A stretch of 42,518 bases of DNA from Oribacterium sp. UBA5894 (GTDB lineage Bacteria; Bacillota; Clostridia; Lachnospirales; Lachnospiraceae), in the NCBI GenBank assembly GCA_002431355.1, contig DJEQ01000114.1, positions 93,326 to 135,843 on the forward strand, in the 5' to 3' direction. Numbering within the stretch: the first letter of the stretch is position 1; every line of letters begins with the position of its first letter. The notes under the pieces are model-generated. The model was given only the letters and a program-made list of their open reading frames with translations, was not told where the DNA came from and ran no database searches. Of the stretch, positions 1 through 9,000 are shown one piece after another. The translations under genes and the position numbers were made by a program.

Positions 1-407
1 GTCACGATGGCGAGGTAGTCGCCCTTCAGACGGAGAACCGGAATACCAATCAGGAAGCCAAACAGTGCTGCAGCAGCGGCACCGATCAGAATGGCAATGA
101 TAAAGCGAAGCATCGGTGGCATCGGACTCGATTTCATCAGCATGGTCCAGGTCGCAGATGCAAAGGCACCAACGCACATGAAGCCCGCATGACCGAGCGA
201 AAGCTCTCCCGAAATACCAACCACCAGGTTCAGGCTGACCGCCATAATGCTGTAAATCGTAAGCGGTACCAGAAGTCCCTTAATCAGAGAGCTCACATGT
301 CCGCCGCTCAGGAAGATTTCCACGATAACATAGGCAAGAATCACCATGCCATAGGTAATCAGATTGCTTCGTAAGGTTTTTGATTTTGCTGTAATTTTCG
401 TCTTCAT
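1..407 (-). CDS. livM: Branched-chain amino acid ABC transporter permease LivM (partial)
   Basis: This is the N-terminal 135 residues of a LivM-type inner-membrane permease; the rest lies beyond the left edge. It would pair with LivH to form the channel that imports leucine, isoleucine and valine. The frame opens with an ATG at 407 and is hydrophobic throughout. It contains the LivM signature GELSLGHAGF and the family's GIPVLRLKGDYLAIV segment near the cut. It begins 6 bases after the livH stop, so the two are co-transcribed, and the ATPase genes livG and livF are expected just outside the window. The family call is firm; the substrate comes from the family name and the livK/livH context. Confidence 0.93.
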   Translation of the reverse strand, partial: MKTKITAKSKTLRSNLITYGMVILAYVIVEIFLSGGHVSSLIKGLLVPLTIYSIMAVSLNLVVGISGELSLGHAGFMCVGAFASATWTMLMKSSPMPPMLRFIIAILIGAAAAALFGFLIGIPVLRLKGDYLAIV

Positions 408-413
408 ATCGTA

Positions 414-1298
414 TCACACTTTCTCCATGATCTTCTTGCCCAGGATACCGGTCGGCTTTACGAGAAGAACGATGATCAGCACTGAAAATACGATAGCATC
501 ACTCAGCTTGGATGAGATATACGCCTTCGAGAGGTTCTCCAGTACGCCAAGGATGATGCCACCGATAAACGCGCCTGGGATCGAGCCAATACCGCCAAGT
601 ACGGCTGCAACGAAGGCCTTGATACCTGGCATGGCACCCGTGGTCGGGGTCAGTGTCGGATAGGCGGAGCACATGAGAATACCACCGATGGCTGCCAGTG
701 CCGAACCGATGGCGAAGGTCATGGAAATGGTCTTATTCACATCCACGCCCATGAGCGTCGCCGCGCCCTTATCCTCGGATACTGCAAGCATCGCCTGACC
801 GGCCTTCGTCTTGTTAATGAAAGTTACCAGTCCTCCCACGATGATCAGACAGCAGAGAATGGTTACGATCGTCTCGCCCGAAATGGTAAGTGCACCACCT
901 GCGAGCTTTAAAGGCTGAATCGGAACAAAGGAGGTAAAGCTCTTTGGATTCGCACCAAACAGCAGAAGTGCAACATTCTGAAGAAGGTACGATACACCAA
1001 TCGCCGTAATAAGGACATTCAGAGAGTTTGCCTGACGCAGTGGCTTGTAGGCTACCTTTTCGATTACGACACCTAGCACGGTGCACACGACCATTGACAG
1101 GAGGGTCGATACAAAAATCGGCAGACCTAACTGATTCAATGCAATAAATGCTGCATAACCGCCGACCATGAGGATATCACCATGGGCGAAGTTGAGCATT
1201 TTTGCAATTCCATATACCATTGTGTAGCCCAGGGCGATGATTGCATAAATCGAGCCTAAACTCACACCGCTCAGCAAGTAGGAAATGAAACTCATCAT
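414..1298 (-). CDS. livH: Branched-chain amino acid ABC transporter permease LivH
   Basis: This 294-residue polytopic membrane protein is the LivH-type partner permease of the branched-chain amino acid importer. About eight hydrophobic segments run through its length. The family motifs GYTMVYGIAKMLNFAHGD (about residues 24-41) and GIKAFVAAVLGGIGSIPGA (about 225-243) are present, the latter being the region that contacts the ATPases. The length is normal for LivH. Two ATGs are adjacent at 1298 and 1295, with GAGGTG about seven bases upstream. It follows livK across a hairpin at 1364-1390 and precedes livM by 6 bases. Confidence 0.95.
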   Translation of the reverse strand: MMSFISYLLSGVSLGSIYAIIALGYTMVYGIAKMLNFAHGDILMVGGYAAFIALNQLGLPIFVSTLLSMVVCTVLGVVIEKVAYKPLRQANSLNVLITAIGVSYLLQNVALLLFGANPKSFTSFVPIQPLKLAGGALTISGETIVTILCCLIIVGGLVTFINKTKAGQAMLAVSEDKGAATLMGVDVNKTISMTFAIGSALAAIGGILMCSAYPTLTPTTGAMPGIKAFVAAVLGGIGSIPGAFIGGIILGVLENLSKAYISSKLSDAIVFSVLIIVLLVKPTGILGKKIMEKV

Positions 1299-1363
1299 CT
1301 CTAAACACCTCTTCTATTCCGCTTGTCTTTAAAACCTGCAGATGTAACTAAATTAATTATAAT

Positions 1364-1390
1364 AAGGGTTGCTTGTGTCAAGCAACCCTT
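1364..1390 (-). terminator. Intercistronic hairpin between livK and livH
   Basis: A perfect 12-bp inverted repeat with a 3-base loop (arms 1364-1375 and 1379-1390) lies downstream of the livK stop and upstream of livH. Read on the minus strand it is followed by TTATTATAATT, a weak T-rich tract. This fits a partial terminator or mRNA-stabilising hairpin that would keep the binding protein more abundant than the permeases. No separate promoter is obvious between it and livH. Confidence 0.75.
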
Positions 1391-1440
1391 TATGCTTTTA
1401 TTTATCACGGATGTAAAGCTAATTCAAACAACGTTTGTGA

Positions 1441-2676
1441 TTAGTCTGCTGCAGTATAAGTGCCATCCTTAACAATGACTGCCTTCGGCTCCTTATCGAC
1501 ATCGCCCTGCTCGTTCCAGGTCATGCCAGAACCTGTAAGGCCATCATAGGTAAGAGTCTTCATCTGCTCCTCCATGCCAGTTCCGATATCGGATACAGAC
1601 ATATCTGGTGTAAGGTTACCAGCCTCGGCAGCAGCCTTGATGATGTAAGCTGCATCATAGGCATCTGCAGCGAACTGAATCGGTGTATCACCGAATGCAT
1701 CCTTATAAGCCTTGACGAAGTTCTGTGTCTTCTCGTCCTTGGCATCTGCAGCGAACGGAGTCAGAAGCATCAGACCTTCTGCAAGAGAGGTATCAAAGTT
1801 CTCGACATCCAGGATACCATCCATACCATCACAGCCGAAGAAGGTTGGCTTGTAGCCCATGGTGTTTGCCTGAGTAAGAACCAGCGCAGCCTCTGTGTAA
1901 TAGAATGGAAGGAATACAAGCTCTGCGCCTGCACTCTGCATCTTCTGAAGCTGTGTAGAGAAATCCGTCTTGGAATCTGCCGTGAACTGCTCGTCTGCTA
2001 CAACCTCAAGACCCTGATTGCCAGCCTCGGCAACGAAGGCATCATGAATACCCGATGAATAAACATCTGAAGAATCATAGATGATACCGATCTTGGTTGC
2101 CAGCTTGTGGGTGCCGATGTACTCTGCGGACTTCGTGCCCTGTGCAGGATCAGAGAAGCATACACGGTATGCATTTGGTGCTGTTGTACAATCAACCGCG
2201 GAGCCTGATGGGGTCAGAAGGAACATGTTATCATTCTCTGCCTCAGAAGCAACGGCGATGGTCGGTGCGGAAGTGGTCGGTCCGATCAGCATCTGCATGC
2301 CCCAGTCCTTCAGAGAGTTGTAAGCATTGATGGCCTTTTCCTGATCGTGCTCATCATCTGCCGTCTTATACTCTACCTGATAGCCATTGATACCACCGTT
2401 TGCATTGATCTCATCGATGGCAACCTGTGCACCATTGATGACAGCCTTACCATAGATGGCTGCACCACCGGTCAGAGGTCCCTGTCCGCCGATCTTCCAT
2501 GTGAGATCGGAAGAAGCTGCGGAAGAATCTCCAGCTGCTGCCGTGGTTTCGCCGGCTGCAGCGGTTGTTGTATCACCAGCTGCAGCTGTTGTAGCCTCTG
2601 GTGTAGATGAAGAACCGCAGGCTGCTAAGGAAGCAACCATGCTTGCTGCAAGTACTGCACTTAATACCTTTTTCAT
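1441..2676 (-). CDS. livK: Branched-chain amino acid ABC transporter substrate-binding lipoprotein LivK
   Basis: This 411-residue extracellular solute-binding protein is a type 1 periplasmic-binding fold of the Leu/Ile/Val-binding family and should feed amino acids to LivH/LivM. It has a lipoprotein signal peptide with lipobox SLAAC, so Cys20 would be lipidated and anchored. A low-complexity Thr/Ala linker follows, with three copies of TTAAAG(D/E), spacing the domain off the membrane. The ligand domain starts near residue 60 (IGGQGPLTGGAAIYG), followed by a YKTADDEHDQEKA segment typical of the family. The start at 2676 has GAGGAG at good spacing, and a consensus promoter lies upstream (2730-2758). 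Specificity for branched-chain amino acids is inferred from the family and the operon. Confidence 0.94.
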   Translation of the reverse strand: MKKVLSAVLAASMVASLAACGSSSTPEATTAAAGDTTTAAAGETTAAAGDSSAASSDLTWKIGGQGPLTGGAAIYGKAVINGAQVAIDEINANGGINGYQVEYKTADDEHDQEKAINAYNSLKDWGMQMLIGPTTSAPTIAVASEAENDNMFLLTPSGSAVDCTTAPNAYRVCFSDPAQGTKSAEYIGTHKLATKIGIIYDSSDVYSSGIHDAFVAEAGNQGLEVVADEQFTADSKTDFSTQLQKMQSAGAELVFLPFYYTEAALVLTQANTMGYKPTFFGCDGMDGILDVENFDTSLAEGLMLLTPFAADAKDEKTQNFVKAYKDAFGDTPIQFAADAYDAAYIIKAAAEAGNLTPDMSVSDIGTGMEEQMKTLTYDGLTGSGMTWNEQGDVDKEPKAVIVKDGTYTAAD

Positions 2677-2683
2677 AATTTTT

Positions 2684-2758
2684 CTCCTCTCAGTTTTCGT
2701 AAACTAAAGTCTTTTGAAAACTTTTCATCATTATAATTTTGGAAGTTATGGAAGTCAA
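2684..2758 (-). promoter_or_regulatory. Sigma-A promoter and Shine-Dalgarno of livK
   Basis: On the minus strand a TTGACT -35 box (2753-2758) and a TATAAT -10 box (2730-2735) are separated by 17 bases. A GAGGAG ribosome-binding site (2684-2689) precedes the livK ATG. This is a near-consensus housekeeping promoter and should start the livKHM transcript. Confidence 0.85.
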
Positions 2759-2792
2759 CCTCTTTTATAACATAAATGCAGGGATATTTTGC

Positions 2793-2812
2793 ATTACATA
2801 ACCTTATGTAAT
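2793..2812. repeat. 9-bp inverted repeat between gpsA and livK
   Basis: ATTACATAA and TTATGTAAT are perfect inverted arms around a CC spacer. The repeat lies downstream of the gpsA stop (2858) and about 35 bases upstream of the livK -35 box. It is AT-rich and lacks a T-run on the minus strand, so it is a better candidate for a regulator-binding site at livK than for a strong gpsA terminator. No specific regulator is recognised. Confidence 0.45.
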
Positions 2813-2857
2813 AGCTATTATGAATCAGGTGAACATTTATGTTCTTTTCGCTGCTTC

Positions 2858-3865
2858 TTATGCATCAAAGGGAACATTTACATTTTCAATCGTTCGATCA
2901 CGGAGCATCAGTTCCTTCACCGCCTGTCGTGCAGGCTTTCCTTCAAACAGAATCTGATTGATGCTCTCCACGATCGGCATGGCTACCTCGTATTTCTCTG
3001 CCAGTGCACGTGCAGCCTTCGCGGCATAGACGCCCTCGACGGTCTGACCAACCTCTGCCATGGCCTCTTCATAGCCTTTTCCCTGTCCCATCAGAACGCC
3101 AGCATGACGATTCCGACTATGCACGGAGGCACAGGTAACGATAAGATCACCAATGCCACTTAATCCATGGAAGGTTTCGATGCGGCAGCCCATCTTCGTT
3201 CCCAGGCGTTCAATTTCAGCAATACCACGTGTAATCAGTGCCGCCTTCGTATTATCGCCATAGCCGAGACCATCGGCCATGCCCGCCGCAAGTGCGATGA
3301 CATTCTTCGTGGCTCCACCGATTTCGATGCCCTTGATGTCCGGGTTGATATATACGCGGAAGCAGTCACACATAAAGGCATTCTGCACAAAGCGTGCTGT
3401 TTTTTCGGTATGTGCTCCCGCCACGATGGTGGTCGGAATGAAGCGTGAAACCTCCTCTGCATGGCTTGGCCCCGAAAGAACAGCGACATCTGCCTGTGGT
3501 ATTTTCTCCTCAATGATATCGGACATTGTATCGAGTGTACTCTCCTCTACGCCCTTTGCTACAGAAACAATGATCTGCCCAGCCTTTACATAAGGGCTCA
3601 TCTCCTGTGCGGTTCCACGTACAAAAATCGATGGCACCGCCAGCACGACGAGCTCTTTTTCCTGCAGTGCAGACTCCAGATCAGCCGTAAATTCCACCGT
3701 GTCCGGGATCACCGCGCCCGGCAGATTCTTATGTCGATGCGTCGCCTGAAAGGCCTCAACTTCTGCAGAAAACTTCGACCAGATGGTCACCTCATGGCCA
3801 TTATGCGCAAGCAGAATGCCGAGGGCCGTTCCCCAGGTACCTGCCCCAATGATGGATGCTTTCAT
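2858..3865 (-). CDS. gpsA: NAD(P)-dependent glycerol-3-phosphate dehydrogenase GpsA
   Basis: GpsA reduces dihydroxyacetone phosphate to sn-glycerol 3-phosphate, the backbone for phospholipids, in the cytoplasm. The 335-residue protein has the N-terminal dinucleotide-binding motif GAGTWGTALG (residues 7-16), the VLSGPSHAEEV segment (about 129-139) and GGATKN with the conserved lysine at 187, followed by a DNTKAALITRG helix. Length is normal for the family. It is the last gene of a der-plsY-gpsA cluster and starts 12 bases after plsY, which uses its product. That pairing supports a shared role in lipid precursor supply. Confidence 0.97.
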   Translation of the reverse strand: MKASIIGAGTWGTALGILLAHNGHEVTIWSKFSAEVEAFQATHRHKNLPGAVIPDTVEFTADLESALQEKELVVLAVPSIFVRGTAQEMSPYVKAGQIIVSVAKGVEESTLDTMSDIIEEKIPQADVAVLSGPSHAEEVSRFIPTTIVAGAHTEKTARFVQNAFMCDCFRVYINPDIKGIEIGGATKNVIALAAGMADGLGYGDNTKAALITRGIAEIERLGTKMGCRIETFHGLSGIGDLIVTCASVHSRNRHAGVLMGQGKGYEEAMAEVGQTVEGVYAAKAARALAEKYEVAMPIVESINQILFEGKPARQAVKELMLRDRTIENVNVPFDA

Positions 3866-3877
3866 AAAGACTCCTTT

Positions 3878-4525
3878 TCACTTTTTAAAATGAAATTTCG
3901 ACTCCGTACCATTCTGAAGCCGCTTCAGGTTTGAACGATGCTGCCATACACCCAGGACCGCAATCAGAAAAAATACCGTCAGCACAATCGGATAAATCTG
4001 CATGGACATTGGAAGCAATCCAAGGTATCCAAATACAGCCGTCAGTACAAAGAGCATGGAAATCCCGCAGATGGAACCGACGCTCACATAGCCTGTCGTC
4101 TTTGCAATCACAATGAACAGCAGCAGAAGAAGAATCGCCATGCGCCAGTCAAAGGCAATGATCAGTGCTCCCGTACAGGCAATGCCCTTTCCTCCATGAC
4201 ACATCGGAAGAAACGGAAAATCATGGCCGAGGATGGCCCCAAAGCCCGTAAATACCGTAATCAGGGTAGCCTCATCCTCACCAAGTGGCTTCAGGATCAT
4301 ATGCATCATCAGAATCGGAACAATGCACTTTGCAATGTCGAGAAGCAGTACAGTGGCACCAGCCCGCTTTCCCAGCGTTCGTCCAATGTTGGTCGACCCC
4401 GGGTTTCCAGAGCCCTGCTTATAAATATCAACCCCCTGGGATTTTGCATACAGATAGCCATTCGGAATATTTCCAAAAAGATAGCCTGCCAGGAGGCAAA
4501 GAATCATATGCTGTACACTCATCAC
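3878..4525 (-). CDS. plsY: Glycerol-3-phosphate acyltransferase PlsY
   Basis: PlsY transfers an acyl group from acyl-phosphate to glycerol 3-phosphate, making lysophosphatidic acid at the membrane. The 215-residue protein shows about five membrane spans and the conserved loops QGSGNPGSTNIGRTLG (about residues 37-52) and GHDFPFLPMCHGGKGIACTGA (about 99-119). The second loop differs slightly from the usual HxFP-KGGKGVAT form. Its start overlaps the der stop in an ATGA, indicating translational coupling, and gpsA, which makes its substrate, follows 12 bases after its stop. Confidence 0.96.
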   Translation of the reverse strand: MMSVQHMILCLLAGYLFGNIPNGYLYAKSQGVDIYKQGSGNPGSTNIGRTLGKRAGATVLLLDIAKCIVPILMMHMILKPLGEDEATLITVFTGFGAILGHDFPFLPMCHGGKGIACTGALIIAFDWRMAILLLLLFIVIAKTTGYVSVGSICGISMLFVLTAVFGYLGLLPMSMQIYPIVLTVFFLIAVLGVWQHRSNLKRLQNGTESKFHFKK

Positions 4526-5856
4526 TCATCCTCTCCTGCCTGCCGTTCGCGAATCAGGAACTTGAGCGGCGTTCCAGGGAAGCCGAAGGCCTCTCGGATC
4601 TGATTCTCAATGTATCTCGTATACGAGAAATGCATGAGCTGCTGATCATTAACAAAAATCACAAAGGTTGGTGGCTCTACCGCCGTCTGTGTCATATAGA
4701 AGAGCTTCAGACGCTTGCCCTTATCACTCGGCGGCTGCTTCATCGCCGTCGCTCTCGTCATAATGTCATTCAGAACGCCCGTACGGATGCGAAGTGTCTG
4801 ACTCTCCCGCACCTGATCGACCATTTCAAAGATCTTATTCAGGCGCTGTCCTGTTTCGGCAGAGATAAAAAGATACTGTGCATACGGCATGTAGGCGAAT
4901 TTTTCCATCAGCTTGTTCTGGAATTCCTTCATCGTCTTGTCATTCTTATCCGGCACGGCATCCCACTTATTTACGCAGATGATCACGCCCTTTCCGGATT
5001 CATGGGCAATGCCGGCGATCCGCGCATCACCCTCTGTAATGCCCTGTGTGGCATCGATGAGCACCAGGCAGATATCCGCACGATCTACGGCTGCTACCGT
5101 ACGAATGACGGAATAGCGTTCAATATCATCATCAATCTTTCCCTTTCGGCGCAGGCCTGCCGTATCAATAAAGGTATATTCCTTCCCATTATGCACGATC
5201 TTTGTGTCAATGGCATCCCGTGTCGTACCGGCAATGTTCGATACGATCACACGATTCTGTCCCAGAAGCTTATTGATGACCGAGCTCTTTCCAACATTTG
5301 GCTTTCCAATCAGCGCCACCTTAATGGAATCATCCTCATCCTCTTCTTCTGCCTCCACAGGAAAATGCTTGATGACCTCATCCAGCATATCACCTACACC
5401 CAGCTGGTTCACAGAGGATACGCCAAATGGATCGCCCAGTCCCAGATTGTAGAACTCATAAATATCATTTCCAAACTTCTGGAAGCTGTCCACCTTATTT
5501 ACGCAGAGGACGACCGGCTTCCCGGACTTCCGAAGCATATTGGCCACTTCATAGTCTGCATCTACAAGACCGGTTCGAACATCCACCACAAAAATGATCA
5601 CATCCGCGGTATCGATGGCAAGCTGTGCCTGTGCCCGCATCTGAGACAGAATGATGTCCTGCGAATCCGGCTCGATGCCACCGGTATCAATCAGTGTAAA
5701 CCGGTTATTCAGCCACTCGGCATCCGCATAGATTCGATCACGTGTGACACCCGGTGTATCCTTCACGATCGAAATCTGCTTTCCGGCAATCAGGTTGAAC
5801 AATGTAGACTTTCCTACATTCGGGCGGCCAACCACCGCCACCATTACTTTTCTCAT
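4522..5856 (-). CDS. der: Ribosome-biogenesis GTPase Der (EngA)
   Basis: Der is a double-GTPase protein that helps mature the 50S ribosomal subunit. Two G domains are visible: VGRPNVGKSTLF (G1) with DTPGVTRDR, DTGG and NKVD in the first, and IGKPNVGKSS, GTTRDAIDT, DTAGLRRKGK and NKWD in the second. A C-terminal KH-like domain ends in an RER-rich tail. I chose the ATG at 5856, giving 444 residues, because the protein then begins MRKVMVAVVGRPN as in the family. An upstream in-frame start at 5895 would translate through a hairpin (5872-5890). GAAGGT precedes the chosen start. It heads the der-plsY-gpsA cluster. Confidence 0.96.
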   Translation of the reverse strand: MRKVMVAVVGRPNVGKSTLFNLIAGKQISIVKDTPGVTRDRIYADAEWLNNRFTLIDTGGIEPDSQDIILSQMRAQAQLAIDTADVIIFVVDVRTGLVDADYEVANMLRKSGKPVVLCVNKVDSFQKFGNDIYEFYNLGLGDPFGVSSVNQLGVGDMLDEVIKHFPVEAEEEDEDDSIKVALIGKPNVGKSSVINKLLGQNRVIVSNIAGTTRDAIDTKIVHNGKEYTFIDTAGLRRKGKIDDDIERYSVIRTVAAVDRADICLVLIDATQGITEGDARIAGIAHESGKGVIICVNKWDAVPDKNDKTMKEFQNKLMEKFAYMPYAQYLFISAETGQRLNKIFEMVDQVRESQTLRIRTGVLNDIMTRATAMKQPPSDKGKRLKLFYMTQTAVEPPTFVIFVNDQQLMHFSYTRYIENQIREAFGFPGTPLKFLIRERQAGEDE

Positions 5857-5871
5857 ATTTTTACCTTCATT

Positions 5872-5890
5872 CGTAGAGCCCAGCTCTACG
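5872..5890 (-). promoter_or_regulatory. Leader hairpin upstream of der
   Basis: CGTAGAGC and GCTCTACG form a perfect 8-bp inverted repeat with a 3-base loop, ending about five bases before the der Shine-Dalgarno. A possible promoter lies upstream on the minus strand (TTGCTG, 17 bases, TAATAT). The hairpin could stabilise the 5' end or affect translation. Confidence 0.5.
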
Positions 5891-5962
5891 TGCAACCTAC
5901 ATACTTAACTGAAATATATTAACATGAGAAGACCAAAACAGCAAGACGTGCATCCATACACA

Positions 5963-5994
5963 AAAAAGAGAGCCGGCAGCCGCCGACTCTCTTC
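5963..5994 (-). terminator. Rho-independent terminator of nifJ
   Basis: A GC-rich hairpin with AAGAGAG/CTCTCTT outer and CCGGC/GCCG inner pairing is followed on the minus strand by a run of six T. It lies just after the nifJ stop codon at 6017 and separates nifJ from der. Confidence 0.85.
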
Positions 5995-6016
5995 TTATAA
6001 ATAATGCTCAAACAGA

Positions 6017-9000
6017 TCAGTTGTTGTACAGGTCAATGAGCTTCTTCAGATGCTCATATCTAGCCTGAGACTCTGCCTGGTTCTTCTCATCAAGAGCCTT
6101 CGCTCTCTCCGGGTTCTTAAGGCCGAGAGACAGGTAACGTACCTCGCCCTTCAGGAAATCCTGGTAGCCAGTGAAATCCGGCTCCTTGGAATCAAGCGTG
6201 AACTTCTTGTCGCCACCAAGCGGGTTGAATCTGAAGTTGTTCCAGTAACCAGTCTGGAGTGCAAGCTTCTCCTCGGTCATAGCCTTCGCCATACCCTTCT
6301 TGATGCCGTGGTTGATACATGGTGCATACGCAATGATCAGTGATGGTCCTGGATATGCCTCAGCCTCTGCAATTGCCTTTACGGTCTGCTGCATGTCGCC
6401 GCCCATGTTGATATGTGCTACATAAACATAGCCATAGGACATTGCAATGCCAGGAAGATCCTTCTTGCCGGTATCCTTACCACCTGCAGCGAACTGTGCA
6501 ACTGCACCGGTCGGTGTTGACTTCGAAGACTGTCCACCTGTGTTGGAGTAAACCTCGGTATCGAAGACCATAACGTTGATGTCCTTGCCAGAAGCCAGAA
6601 CATGATCAAGGCCGCCGAAGCCGATATCATAAGCCCAGCCATCGCCACCGAAGATCCACTGGCTCTTCTTTGCGAGGAAGTCCTTATTCTTTACAAGATC
6701 CTTTGAAAGCTCATCGGTCTTGTCTGCAAGTGCTGCAACAAGCTTATCGGTAGCTGCACCATTTGTCGCACCAACGCTGAAGGTATCCAGCCACTCCTGA
6801 GCAACATCCTTTACAGATGCATCCTTCTCAGCAAGCTCCTCGACTTCCTTCTTCAGTCTGTCACGAATTGCATTCTGAGCAAGTAACATACCATAACCGA
6901 ACTCTGCGTTATCCTCGAAGAGGGAGTTGTCCCATGCCGGGCCCTGACCCTTCGCATTTACAGTGTACGGTGTAGAAGGTGAAGAGTTACCCCAGATAGA
7001 GGAGCATCCGGTTGCATTTGCGATGTACATTCTGTCACCAAAGAGCTGTGTGATCAGCTTCGCGTACGGTGTCTCACCACAGCCTGGGCATGCGCCTGAG
7101 TACTCGAGTAACGGCTTCTTGAACTGTGAGCCCTTCACAGTCGTCTCCTTGAACTTCGCAACAACGTCATCCTTCTCAGGAAGCTTTACTGCGTAATCAA
7201 AGAACTTCTGTCTGTCAAGCTCCTCAGCGATCGGCTTCATCTCAAGTGCCTTCTCGCCCTTCATGCCAGGACATACGTTTGCGCAGGAGCCACAGCCTGT
7301 ACAGTCAAGTACAGATACCTGAATGCCGAACTTGTAATCTGGCATACCGGTCATCGGCTTTGTAAGCATTCCCTCTGGAGCCTTGGCAGCCTCATCTGCA
7401 GTAAATGCAAATGGACGGATTGCGCCGTGTGGGCAGACATAAGAGCAGAAATTACACTGGATACAGTTGTCAGGGTTCCACTGTGGAACATTGACAGCGA
7501 TACCTCTCTTCTCGTATGCAGCCGTTCCGGAAGGTGTAGAACCATCTACATAATCCTTGAATGCAGATACAGGAAGTGAGTTACCCTCCTGAGCAGAAAC
7601 CTTATTCTGAATGTTGTTTACGAAGTCAAGAACTTCCTTGGTTCCCTCGGTCTTATCCTTGAACTCAAGGCCCTCATCCTGTGCATTTGCCCAGTCTGCA
7701 GGAATCTCGATCTTCTCGAATGCATTGGCACCAGCGTCAATAGCTGCCCAGTTCTTCTTAACAACATCCTCACCCTTACGGCCGTAGGTCTTCTGTGCAG
7801 CATCCTTCATCAGCTTGTTAGCTTCTTCCTTCGGGATGATACCGGTCAGTGTGAAGAATGCAGACTGAAGGATGGTGTTGATTCTTGTAGGACCCATGCC
7901 AGTCTCAATACCAATCTTTACACCATTGATGATGTAGAAGTTGATCTTGTGATCGTACATGTACTTCTTTACCTGGCCAGGGATGTGCTCTGCGATCTCA
8001 TCCTTGTTCCATACACAGTTAAGGAGGAAGGTACCACCATCAACGAGCTCCTGAACCATGTTGAACTTGGTCATGTAAGCCGGGTTATGGCAGGCAACGA
8101 AGTTTGCTCTGTGAATCAGGTAAGTCGACTTGATCGGCTTCTTACCAAATCTCAGGTGAGACATCGTAACACCGCCAGACTTCTTGGAATCATAATCGAA
8201 GTAAGCCTGTGCGTACATGTCGGTATTATCACCAATGATCTTGATGGAGTTCTTATTGGCACCTACCGTACCATCTGCACCAAGACCCCAGAACTTACAG
8301 TTTACGGTTCCCTCTGGAGTGGTTACAAGTGCCGGGCCAATCTTAAGAGAAAGATGTGTTACATCATCGTCAATACCGATGGTGAATCTCTTCTTATCTA
8401 CGTTCTGATATACAGCAACGATCTGAGCCGGTGTTGTATCCTTCGAACCAAGGCCATAACGTCCGGAAAGAATCGTGCAGTTTGCAAACTGTGTGCCCTG
8501 AAGAGCAGCAACAACATCCAGGTACAGCGGCTCACCGATGGAACCTGGCTCCTTCGTTCTGTCAAGAACAGAAATAACCTTTGTGGTTGCAGGAAGTGCC
8601 TTCACGAAAGCGTCCTTGCTGAACGGTCTGTAAAGTCTTACCTTAACAACGCCGACCTTCTCACCCTGCTTTGCAAGGTAATCGATGGTCTCCTCGATGG
8701 TATCATTTACAGAACCCATGGCTACGATGACGTGCTCAGCATCTGCGGCACCATAGTAGTTGAAGAGCTTGTAATCTGTACCGATCTTTGCATTGACCTT
8801 ATCCATGTACTCCTGAACGATTGCAGGAAGTGCATCATAGTAAGGGTTGCATGCCTCACGAGCCTGGAAGAAGATATCCGGGTTCTGAGCAGAGCCTCTC
8901 TCTACTGGGTGATTCGGGTTAAGAGCGTGTGCTCTGAACTCGTCAACATATTCCCAGTCCACCATATCTCTGAGATCTTCGTAATCCCACTCCTCGATCT

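Noticed and set aside
4285..5922. Long plus-strand open frame opposite der
   Set aside because: It is antisense to a clear Der gene, has no family resemblance and no plausible ribosome-binding site; long antisense frames are common opposite conserved genes in this base composition.
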